Shown here: positions 7,372 to 15,124 of the stretch, one piece after another
Position numbering within the stretch: the stretch's first letter is position 1
Layout: each line of letters begins with the position of its first letter
From: JALQUL01 sp964556425
GTDB taxonomy: Bacteria; Pseudomonadota; Gammaproteobacteria; Burkholderiales; Burkholderiaceae_C
Direction: 5' to 3'
Length of the DNA stretch: 64,000 bases
Assembly: GCA_964556425.1 (NCBI GenBank)
Contig: CAZKWC010000009.1
Coordinates: 10,356 to 74,355 of the forward strand
Notes under the pieces: model-generated
The model's database searches: none
Told to the model about the DNA's origin: nothing
The model's input: the letters and a program-made list of their open reading frames with translations, nothing else
Made by a program: the position numbers and the translations under genes

Positions 7372-8937
7372 CTATTTACGTTTAGAATTTTTCCCGGAAT
7401 GTGAATGATGTTTCGCGGGACTACTTTTATTGGTAGCGGCAGCAGGGCTTGCAGGAGTTGCAGTACTTGCTGTATTAACGACTACTGGAGCAGATTGTAC
7501 CTGATTGTCTTCAACTGTTGCAGCGCTTGGACTATGGCTAGTTTGGGCACTTGAAGTAGGGGCTAAACCAGAGTCAGCTTCTGCGTGGGCTTGTGCAGCA
7601 GTAGAAATTTCTGCCGTGGCTGTAGTAGGGTCTATTGCTTTCACTTTTGATGAATCCACTTCACCTGTAAACTTCACATGATTTTTGGCAATAAACGCTT
7701 TGACCTGTGGATACACATATTCTCTCCAGCGACGACCACTAAAAATACCATAATGGCCAGCACCTTCTACTTCATAGTGATGACGTTTGTCTTCGGCAAT
7801 ACCTGTGCACAAACCATGAGCGGCTTGAGTTTGACCACCACCCGTAATATCGTCAAGTTCACCTTCAACCGTTAATAAAGCAGTATTGGTAATGTCTTGT
7901 GGACGAACACGTTCGAGTTCGCCATTAATATTTTTAACATCCCATGTGCCATTGACTAAATTAAAGTCTTGGAAAACAATTTTAATGGTTTCAAGATAAA
8001 AATTAGCATCAAGGTCAAGCACGGCATTGTATTCATCATAAAACTTGCGATGAGTTTCAGCACCAGACAAATCACCTTTTACCAAGTCAGCAAAATAATC
8101 ATAATGACTACGTGCATGGTTATCCGGGTTCATGGCTACAAAGCCAGTATGTTGTAAAAAGCCAGGATACACAGCGCGACCAGCACCTGGAAAATTACTA
8201 GGTACTTTATAAATAACCGTATCTTCAAACCAGCTAAAAGGCTTGTTGGTGGCTAAATCGTTTACTGCAGTTGGCTTTTTACGTGCATCAATTGGGCCAC
8301 CCATCATGGTCATTGACAATGGTAAAAGTTCATTGCGGCTAGCCATTAAAGACACAGCGGCTAAAACGGGTACAGTAGGTTGACAAACACTCATTACGTG
8401 GCAATTGCCATAAATGCCTTGTAAATGCTTGATGAAGTCTTGAACATAGTTCACATAGTCATCTAAATGGAAATCGCCTTCTGATAAAGGCACCATACGG
8501 GCATTTTTCCAGTCAGTGATATAGACCTTATGGTCTTTAAGCATAGTGCGCACAGTATCGCGCAAAAGGGTAGAGTAGTGACCAGATAAAGGAGCCACAA
8601 TTAAAACTGCTGGCTGACCTTTTAACGTAGAAAGAGTTTCTACATTGTCGGTGAAGCGCTTGAAGCGACGCAATTCGCAGAAAGGCAATGTTTTTTCAAT
8701 ACGTTCTTGAATGGCGATTTGATGGCCATTAGCTTCAACTTCTGTAATACCAAAAGTTGGTTTTTCGTAGTCTTTACCAAGACGATAAAGTAAATCATAG
8801 CCCGCCGCAACACGTTGGGTAAGTTCATTTTTAACAAAAGGCAAGTTACTGCTGTTAATAACCTTGGCTGTAGCTTGTGCGAAGTCTACAAAAGGCTCCA
8901 TTAAAGCGCGTTGAGTTTCATAGATTTGATATAGCAT
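7372..8937 (-). CDS. phaZ: Intracellular polyhydroxyalkanoate depolymerase, 521 aa
   Basis: PhaZ hydrolyses intracellular PHB granules to mobilise stored carbon. The alpha/beta-hydrolase core (about residues 1-420) matches the intracellular depolymerase family, whose nucleophile is Cys: C185 in SVCQPT, D362 in GELDD and H395 in GAGHYGIF fit the Cys-Asp-His triad. The last 100 residues are an Ala/Pro/Ser/Thr-rich tail ending in a His/Lys/Arg-rich segment (KHHSHSGKNSKRK), unusual for the family and perhaps binding granule, phasin or nucleic acid. It is about 20 bp upstream of the RnfB-like gene and in the same direction. A PHB-storing lifestyle fits the Burkholderiales assignment. Confidence 0.9.
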   Translation of the reverse strand: MLYQIYETQRALMEPFVDFAQATAKVINSSNLPFVKNELTQRVAAGYDLLYRLGKDYEKPTFGITEVEANGHQIAIQERIEKTLPFCELRRFKRFTDNVETLSTLKGQPAVLIVAPLSGHYSTLLRDTVRTMLKDHKVYITDWKNARMVPLSEGDFHLDDYVNYVQDFIKHLQGIYGNCHVMSVCQPTVPVLAAVSLMASRNELLPLSMTMMGGPIDARKKPTAVNDLATNKPFSWFEDTVIYKVPSNFPGAGRAVYPGFLQHTGFVAMNPDNHARSHYDYFADLVKGDLSGAETHRKFYDEYNAVLDLDANFYLETIKIVFQDFNLVNGTWDVKNINGELERVRPQDITNTALLTVEGELDDITGGGQTQAAHGLCTGIAEDKRHHYEVEGAGHYGIFSGRRWREYVYPQVKAFIAKNHVKFTGEVDSSKVKAIDPTTATAEISTAAQAHAEADSGLAPTSSAQTSHSPSAATVEDNQVQSAPVVVNTASTATPASPAAATNKSSPAKHHSHSGKNSKRK

Positions 8938-9582
8938 TTTGACATCCGAAATAAGAATATGTTGCAGTGCAATATAACAGGATATTCTTGATTTGTCCTG
9001 ACTTAAAGTCGCATTTGTGATAAGAATGTTGAAATCGGTAAATTATTTCTTATTTAATAGGACAAAATCGTTTTGAATTTGATTTTTAAGTGATTTTTGG
9101 GGAATTTAGAGAATTTTACTTCATCTGACTTAAATAAAAATTACATAAAAATGTCATCAATAAGTTGTCTCTTTTATTCATCAAAGCAAAAAACCGAGGA
9201 TTTTTTCTAAGATTTTAGGCCTCTATAAACCCTTTAGGATGGGATTCTAGAGTATCCAAATAGAATGCATTGATTAAATGAGAGATTGAATAATATCCAA
9301 AAGCCAAGGCTGTCTTCAGCTCAGTTGCCAAGTCGCTGGGATATCGAATCAACATTCACTATTTCACTATTGCCCTAGAAGTAGTCTTGGAAGCTGCAAT
9401 AAAACGCTGAATCGCTGTCATGGTAGTACCAAGTTAAAGTTATTTTGTACTTTTTACTTACAGCCACAGGTGTGGGTTTTAAAACTTGCTTGGTAGTTGA
9501 TTCCAATCTCTACCTAGCTTGCCTGCTCCTGATGTGTGTAAATATTGTTTTATTTTAAGAAACCAACCGGTTCTTAAAGTTT
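8938..9582. other. Long intergenic region with a possible decayed small ORF
   Basis: About 645 bp lies between two minus-strand genes. It should hold the phaZ promoter (near 8940-9060). A protein-like frame interrupted by two adjacent stop codons lies at 9215-9421 on the minus strand and is listed separately. No terminal inverted repeats or target-site duplication that would mark an insertion sequence were seen. Confidence 0.4.
9215..9421 (-). pseudogene. Possible decayed gene fragment with adjacent in-frame stops
   Basis: On the minus strand, an ATG at 9421 opens a frame reading MTAIQRFIAASK and ends with TAG TGA; the next codon, in the same frame, is ATG at 9355 and continues for 46 codons (MLIRYPSDLATELKTALAFG ... 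DTLESHPKGFIEA) to TAA at 9215. Both parts look protein-like. They could be two tiny genes, or the relic of one gene broken by nonsense mutations. The family was not recognised; transposase origin was considered but not supported. Confidence 0.22.
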
Positions 9583-11112
9583 TCAATTGGCGTTAAGTTT
9601 TAACAAATCTTTTTTAAGTGATTTTTGCACTAAGCCTTGACCCGAGCTAGGTGCGGACATCACTAATTCGGTAGAGTTGTTATTAATGTTGGGAAAGCTC
9701 TGCATCAAGATGGCTTTTACCATTTGTCTGCTATGAATGCCAAATTGCTCTAAAAGTCTGGCTATCGTGCCCTCAAGCTCTAATTGTTTTTCAGCTCCCG
9801 ATTGAGCCACAAGAGTCATTAAATCAAAATCAGGTCGTTGCTGACTAAAATCGAAATATGGATCGTTGAGTAGTTTTTCTGGCAAGGTTTGAGAAAGTGT
9901 CTCCGCTAATTTTTCTGAGAAAAGAAACGCTTCTTTGGCAACTACATTTTTAGGGTACTGGTAATTCCATTTGGGTAGCCGGTCTTCTAACATAGTGTTT
10001 TTTAATGCTACTTCTGCAATACTGTCATATCGTTTATTCGATTGTTTTTGCAGCATTTGAGTCTGGTATCGGTCCAGCATTAAATTGCGATTAGAATTTT
10101 TTAAAAAGAGTTCATTCTTTCTTTGTGACATACCCAATGAATCTAATAAATGTAATCCTGCCAAATAGGCTGAAGTTTCGCCAGGAGTAATACTGGCATG
10201 ATAGGGTTGGGTGAGGTCTTGTAGATAGTGCAGACCGTTTCCTAAAAAGCGCCAGCCCCAATAATCATGGCCAGTGGTAAAGGCCAATTCGGCTAAGGTT
10301 GAAAATTGATGAATTCGCATGAGCGGGTAATTCTCGCTTAGCCTAGGATTAGCGACGTTAACTAATCTTTGTTCAAAATAAAAGCCCGAATGAAAGGGGC
10401 TTTGAGAAGCAAGTGGCCCACTCACAGATGAAAACGGTTGAGTACCAAAACCATAAGTTTTACCCCAGCTGCTTGGGCTATCTTCCCAAAGCAACATATC
10501 AAAACCCCAATCGGGCTCATCGGTTGCAGTAGCTAGTGTACTTAATGCGGTTATTTTTTGGCCTGGTTTGATGTTATAAAAGTGACTGGCTTGTACCCAT
10601 TTTTGAACGCTAGGACTGACTACGATGTCAGTTGCAAGAGGGCTTAGTTCGGTCGGATTGGGTAATCTTGGATCAGTTTGTAGGTATAGGGCAAACCGTG
10701 TGTCAGCTGCCAAGCGAAGTGCCGAAATAAAGGATTGCCTTCTTTGAGCATCGTTTCTGAAATTTCCAGCAATAAATTTTAAGTTATGAGGTAGGCGAGG
10801 ATAATTTTTAACGTTCTCTTGTGCCCAAATTTCTTGTTTATGTAGTAATTTTTGGATGTTATGTTCTTGGGCTTTTAAAAATGTATCGAGTGTTTGTACT
10901 TCTACTAATTCGGCAGTGCTAATTTCGGGTAAATTCTCTAAGGCTCTATAACTTGCACTACTATGCTGTCCCCAAGCCCAACAATTATTTTGTAATGGAA
11001 AAAATAAAAATCCGACTACACCCAAGGCTAAGTTTTGAGGTTTGATTTTTATTAGGCATTTGAGCTGATGTAAAAAACAAAAACCTACTTTGTACAAACT
11101 ATAAAATGTCAT
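9583..11112 (-). CDS. Secreted zinc-dependent phospholipase C/P1 nuclease-like protein, about 509 aa
   Basis: After a signal-like hydrophobic segment, the mature protein begins WAWGQHSS. An N-terminal Trp next to a His-containing loop, together with the motifs HDYWGWRFLGNGLHYLQDL and QPYHASITPGE (His/Asp metal ligands), recalls the zinc-dependent phospholipase C / S1-P1 nuclease superfamily. Assignment rests on these motifs only, so substrate is unknown. The frame is open to an upstream start at 11286, but the first 58 residues of that reading lack family features; the ATG at 11112 leaves a plausible signal peptide, although no good ribosome-binding site is present. Localisation is probably periplasmic or extracellular. 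Confidence 0.6.
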   Translation of the reverse strand: MTFYSLYKVGFCFLHQLKCLIKIKPQNLALGVVGFLFFPLQNNCWAWGQHSSASYRALENLPEISTAELVEVQTLDTFLKAQEHNIQKLLHKQEIWAQENVKNYPRLPHNLKFIAGNFRNDAQRRQSFISALRLAADTRFALYLQTDPRLPNPTELSPLATDIVVSPSVQKWVQASHFYNIKPGQKITALSTLATATDEPDWGFDMLLWEDSPSSWGKTYGFGTQPFSSVSGPLASQSPFHSGFYFEQRLVNVANPRLSENYPLMRIHQFSTLAELAFTTGHDYWGWRFLGNGLHYLQDLTQPYHASITPGETSAYLAGLHLLDSLGMSQRKNELFLKNSNRNLMLDRYQTQMLQKQSNKRYDSIAEVALKNTMLEDRLPKWNYQYPKNVVAKEAFLFSEKLAETLSQTLPEKLLNDPYFDFSQQRPDFDLMTLVAQSGAEKQLELEGTIARLLEQFGIHSRQMVKAILMQSFPNINNNSTELVMSAPSSGQGLVQKSLKKDLLKLNAN

Positions 11113-11364
11113 AGTCAAAATAATAGATAGTTGAAAGTGTATTGTTCTTACAAAAAATGGAACAAAAATTAACTTTTTCCGGTAAAAAGTCAAATACTGA
11201 CTCAAGCCAGGGTGTGAAAAACAATTCCTGTTAGTTGGATTAGCTATCATCGAGTAAATAAAAGTAACAGATGTGTAATTTTTCACATAACAAACTTATT
11301 AAAAAGGATGATTTTTTAATAAATTGATCAGATACTCAAGTCTAACCCCTAACAGAGTGTAACT

Positions 11365-12480
11365 ATGGTAAACCCTCATAAAAATTTTCTAACTCTTTTA
11401 TTGTTTTTTACAATGAAACGGGTTTCTGTGCTATTAATTTTAATTTTTGCTATGGAAACTAGTTTTGCATGCGCAATTTGTGCCTCTTCTAGTCAGCCAA
11501 CCCCTCTGCTTCAATCGATTAAAGAATCTGAGGAAGTATTTCTAGCGCAAATTACTAAAAACAACCATCTCAGTGTTTTAAAGGTCGCTCGTGGAAGTGC
11601 TGTTAAAGTAGGATCAGAATTGAGCGATATTGAAATCCCAGCACCACTTTTTATCGATAAGTCATTTACTTCGGTAATCGTTATTAGACAATCTAGCCTA
11701 TCACCTTATCAATTAATTGGAGGACTTCATTCCAATAAAAATTTTGATTGGTTGGTACAGGCTAGTTCAAAGGAAAAACCTACAGAAAACGACTTTTTAG
11801 GTTTAAGCAAATATGGACAATTTTTTATACCTTATTTAGAAAGTTCAGAACCATTAATGCACAACGTTGCATTTGATGAGCTATCTAGATTGCCATTTGC
11901 GTCCATGCGTTTATTAAAATCTAATTTAGATGAAAAGAAATTATCTGAATGGATTAACAACACCAACCTAATGAGCCGCAGACCTTTATATTATTTGTTG
12001 TGGGGCTTTGTAGCTCCAGAAAAAGAAATGAAGGAATTAGAAAGTCGGCTCTTAAATAAACAAAGAATCTGGCCTAAGCAAGAGTATGCTGCTATTGTGG
12101 CTGCCTATTTGGAGCTTAATTCGGTTAAAGGCTTGGCTTGGGTAGAGCTTAATTTATTGGCCAGTGGTGCCAATAAAAAACCAGATCATTTGGTACAAGC
12201 CACCATGATGGCTTTATCCGTCCATGGTTCTGGTGCTAGCTCTGCAGCAAAACAAAATGAAATTATTGAGCTGTATCGTCGCTTAATGCAAAAAAGACCC
12301 GATCTCATTAGCAATATAGTAGCTGATTTAAATCAGTGGCAAAGATGGGAATTTACACCTTACTTTATTCAGGTTTTAAAGTCAGAAGCCACTCTAACCT
12401 TTCAGCAGCGCTATTCTGTGATTATGTTTTTGCAAAGAAGCAATCATCCTGAAGCCAAGAAGGCTCTAGCCTCCTTATAA
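11365..12480 (+). CDS. Secreted hypothetical protein with HEAT-like helical C-terminus, 371 aa
   Basis: The protein starts with a signal peptide; an internal ATG at 11413 (MKRVSVLLILIFAMETSFA) would give a more standard one than the ATG at 11365. The mature N-terminus CAICASS has two Cys. The N-terminal third seems beta-rich, and the rest (about residues 160-370) is helical with repeated Leu/Ala patterns like HEAT or TPR solenoids. No catalytic motif was recognised. It is transcribed divergently from the phospholipase-like gene. Confidence 0.65.
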   Translation: MVNPHKNFLTLLLFFTMKRVSVLLILIFAMETSFACAICASSSQPTPLLQSIKESEEVFLAQITKNNHLSVLKVARGSAVKVGSELSDIEIPAPLFIDKSFTSVIVIRQSSLSPYQLIGGLHSNKNFDWLVQASSKEKPTENDFLGLSKYGQFFIPYLESSEPLMHNVAFDELSRLPFASMRLLKSNLDEKKLSEWINNTNLMSRRPLYYLLWGFVAPEKEMKELESRLLNKQRIWPKQEYAAIVAAYLELNSVKGLAWVELNLLASGANKKPDHLVQATMMALSVHGSGASSAAKQNEIIELYRRLMQKRPDLISNIVADLNQWQRWEFTPYFIQVLKSEATLTFQQRYSVIMFLQRSNHPEAKKALASL

Positions 12481-12493
12481 AAATAAATGTTTG

Positions 12494-12541
12494 GCGTTTT
12501 TTGTCTTGCCGCTCTACATAGGCTGCCTGCACAAAAAACGC
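12494..12541. repeat. Inverted repeat, 11-bp perfect arms
   Basis: GCGTTTTTTGT (12494-12504) is the exact reverse complement of ACAAAAAACGC (12531-12541), with a 26-nt G+C-richer loop. It lies just after the stop of the secreted hypothetical gene. The T-run is inside the arm rather than after it, so it is not a standard terminator, though it could act as one or as an mRNA 3' end structure. Confidence 0.4.
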
Positions 12542-12820
12542 TTCACTTGTTTCGTGGCATGGAGTTGTTGGATCTATTTCCTTGGATTTTTAAGATCCGT
12601 ATTAAAAATTACAGAGCTAAAATCTGCCTAAAACCCCATTCTACTTAGTAACTTTGCCAGTATCCCGGTGAGTTTTGCAAGGCCTGTTTCAATCAAGTTA
12701 TTTTGATTGGTTATTTAAAAAAATAAATCAGTTAATTGAATTTCGATTATTTTTTATACATTTAAAACACCAAAAATAAATATTTGGGTTAGAATAAAAC
12801 TTCTTGGAAAGGTTTTATTT
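12542..12820. other. Intergenic region upstream of the DUF882 gene
   Basis: Together with the inverted repeat before it, this forms a gap of about 340 bp between two plus-strand genes. It becomes very A+T-rich near 12715-12800 and should hold the promoter of the gene at 12821. No conserved element beyond the inverted repeat was recognised. Confidence 0.35.
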
Positions 12821-13387
12821 ATGAGCTCCAATGCAACTCGGCGGGCCAATTTAGTCGCTTTAGGTGCCTGTTTATTTTCCCCTTTACCGCTCTTGGCGGC
12901 AGGTCAAACAGTGCAACTAAGCCCTGCTATTTGGCAACAACCCCGCTTAATCCGTGTTGCATTTCAACATTCGTCTAAAAATATTTCAAAAGAATATTTA
13001 TATTGGCAAAACGGTCAATATATTTGGCCAGCTTATTTATTACTTAGTCAAATGTGCCTCGACACCAACGCTCAAAAAGCCATCACTATGGATCCAAGAC
13101 TTTTTGATTTGATGTTTGTTACTCAAACTTGGTTTTATTTGCTCTCAGGGCAAATCACTCATCATATTATTACTTCAGCCTACCGAACTGAGTCCAGCAA
13201 TGAAAGGGTAGGCGGTGCAGTACATAGTCAGCATTTATTTGGCAGAGCCCTAGATGGCCATATGGTCGGTCTAGATTTAGCTAGTTACGCACAAATGTTA
13301 TTCGCTTTTAAAGCGGGTGGAGTAGGTTTGTACCGCTCTCATGTGCACTGGGATGTAGGTCGTTCACCTCGGTTTTGGCAAGCATAA
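12821..13387 (+). CDS. DUF882/YcbK-like M15 family metallopeptidase, 188 aa
   Basis: The N-terminus has an Arg pair before a hydrophobic stretch (TRRANLVALGACLFSPLPLL), as in the Tat-like signal of this family. The zinc site of M15-type peptidases is visible: H138 and D145 in HLFGRALDG and H176 in VHWDVG. Family members are peptidoglycan cross-link or D,D-endopeptidase-like enzymes acting in the periplasm (YcbK/MepK group). AAAGG lies about 9 nt before the ATG. The peptidase activity is inferred from the intact ligands. Confidence 0.82.
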   Translation: MSSNATRRANLVALGACLFSPLPLLAAGQTVQLSPAIWQQPRLIRVAFQHSSKNISKEYLYWQNGQYIWPAYLLLSQMCLDTNAQKAITMDPRLFDLMFVTQTWFYLLSGQITHHIITSAYRTESSNERVGGAVHSQHLFGRALDGHMVGLDLASYAQMLFAFKAGGVGLYRSHVHWDVGRSPRFWQA

Positions 13388-13391
13388 AAAA

Positions 13392-13418
13392 GCACCTTTA
13401 AAAATGATTTAAAGGTGC
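13392..13418 (-). terminator. Intrinsic terminator, minus-strand orientation
   Basis: GCACCTTTAAA (13392-13402) and TTTAAAGGTGC (13408-13418) form a perfect 11-bp stem with a 5-nt loop. Read on the minus strand, it is followed by TTTTTT. It is about 200 bp beyond the end of the aminotransferase gene and just after the stop of the DUF882 gene, so it may block transcripts from both sides. Confidence 0.65.
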
Positions 13419-13624
13419 CAATAAAAACTTCAATTGACAAGACAAAAATAAATGGTCTTGAATAGCGGGTAGTTGGCTTAACTAATCAATAAGCTGATTA
13501 ATTGTTAAAGCAAGCATACAACTTAATAACTAGCCCAACCTTATTCTTACACACTCAACAAAAGGCAAAAGCATGAGGTGCTTAACGCCAAGCCAACCTT
13601 AACAGCGACCTGGCAATTAGTTAC

Positions 13625-14824
13625 TTAAGCAATTACTTTGGCAATACTAGCGCAAACATGATCAATGTTTTGGCTGTTTAATGCCGCTACACACATACGG
13701 CCAGTGTCAGTGCCGTAAACACCAAATTCAGTACGCAGACGAACCATTTGATCTTTGCTAAGGCCAGAGTAGCTAAACATACCAATTTGATCAGTAATAA
13801 AACTCATATCTTGAGCAACACCAGCGGCTTTTAAACCATCGACTAGCTTTTGACGCATAGCCTTAATACGAACACGCATTTCAGCTAATTCTTCTTCCCA
13901 TTGTGCACGTAAGGTGGCATCGCTTAACACCATTGCTACTACAGTACCGCCATGAGTGGGTGGGTTGCTGTAATTGGTACGAATCACAATTTTTAATTGG
14001 CTTAATACTCGATCGGTTTCTGCTTTATCGGCGCCTACAACGCTTAAAGCACCTACACGCTCACCATAGAGGCTAAAGCTTTTGCTAAAAGAAGTGGAAA
14101 CAAAAAATTGTAAACCGGCAGCCACAAATTTTGCAACTGCCTGACCGTCTTCTTCTAGGCCATAACCAAATCCTTGGTAGGCCATATCGAGGAAAGGAGT
14201 TAAGTTTTTGGCTTTACAGACTTCTACAACTTGATCCCATTGTGCAGGCGTAATATCGTAACCTGTAGGGTTATGACAGCAAGCATGCAGTAACACAATA
14301 GTACCTGCTGGGGCTGCGTTAAGGTCAGACAACATGCCCGCAAAATCAATACCACGAGTAGCCGCATCATAGTAACGGTAATTCTCGACTACAAAACCAG
14401 CATTGGTGAATAAGGCACGGTGATTTTCCCAACTTGGGTCACTGATTAAAACTTTTGCATCTGGGCTGATTTTCTTTAAAAAATCGGCACCAATTTTTAA
14501 ACCGCCAGTACCACCAATAGCCTGTACAGTTGCAACACGACCAGAGGTAACCACATCACTATTAGCACCAAATACTAAGTTTTTAACGCCAGTATCGTAA
14601 GCCACAATACCATCAATAGGCAAATAACCACGAGCTTTTGGAGCTTGCGCCATAGTGTGTTCGGCGGCTTGAACGCAACGAAGCAAAGGAAGTTTACCGT
14701 TGTCATCAAAATAAACACCTACACCCAAATTAACTTTTGCTGGATTGGTATCGGCGTTAAATTGTTCGTTAAGACCTAAAATAGGATCACGGGGGGCGGT
14801 TTCAACCTTAGAAAATAGTGACAT
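13625..14824 (-). CDS. tyrB: Aspartate/aromatic amino acid aminotransferase, 399 aa
   Basis: A PLP-dependent class I aminotransferase of subgroup Ia. It starts MSLFSKVETAPRDPILGLNE as the AspC/TyrB group does, carries the Asn-Pro-Thr-Gly loop (CCHNPTGYD) that binds PLP, the PLP Lys in STSFSKSFSLYGERVG and the Arg of the substrate carboxylate site near the C-terminus. It moves amino groups between glutamate and oxaloacetate or aromatic keto acids. The divergent neighbour is uvrB, as in many Burkholderiales. AspC and TyrB cannot be told apart safely from motifs, so the symbol is tentative. Confidence 0.88.
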   Translation of the reverse strand: MSLFSKVETAPRDPILGLNEQFNADTNPAKVNLGVGVYFDDNGKLPLLRCVQAAEHTMAQAPKARGYLPIDGIVAYDTGVKNLVFGANSDVVTSGRVATVQAIGGTGGLKIGADFLKKISPDAKVLISDPSWENHRALFTNAGFVVENYRYYDAATRGIDFAGMLSDLNAAPAGTIVLLHACCHNPTGYDITPAQWDQVVEVCKAKNLTPFLDMAYQGFGYGLEEDGQAVAKFVAAGLQFFVSTSFSKSFSLYGERVGALSVVGADKAETDRVLSQLKIVIRTNYSNPPTHGGTVVAMVLSDATLRAQWEEELAEMRVRIKAMRQKLVDGLKAAGVAQDMSFITDQIGMFSYSGLSKDQMVRLRTEFGVYGTDTGRMCVAALNSQNIDHVCASIAKVIA

Positions 14825-15124
14825 CGCAAACCTTATCTGATGTAAAAGCGGGGGGAGGGTAAAATAAACTGGATTTCAATGCAACTTCAAAAAGCAAAAA
14901 ATGAATCGAAATTAGCTTTGGGAAAGGCTAGGCACGACGGTGTTTTGCTTGATGCAGGCATTGTGCTAAATACGTATTGCAATTTTAACGCTATCCAACT
15001 ATAAGACCCATTAAAATCAGAATTTTTTTCGCAATATTTGACCCAAAAACCAATTTTTTATCTGTTTTAACACACTTAAAAAACCAAGGTTAACACTTTA
15101 TACAATTTACCAAGCAATTCATCA
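14825..15124. other. Divergent promoter region between aminotransferase and uvrB
   Basis: About 300 bp without a gene separates the divergent aminotransferase and uvrB genes. The half next to uvrB is A+T-rich and holds the -10-like TATACAAT at about 15100-15107. A LexA-like half-site CTGTTTTAAC near 15062 lacks its partner, so SOS control is not supported. Confidence 0.35.

Noticed and set aside
9215..9421. Insertion sequence remnant
   Set aside because: No terminal inverted repeats, target duplication or DDE-type motif could be seen; listed only as a possible decayed ORF.
15062..15077. Possible LexA box before uvrB
   Set aside because: CTGTTTTAAC has only the left half; the CAG half at the right spacing is missing.
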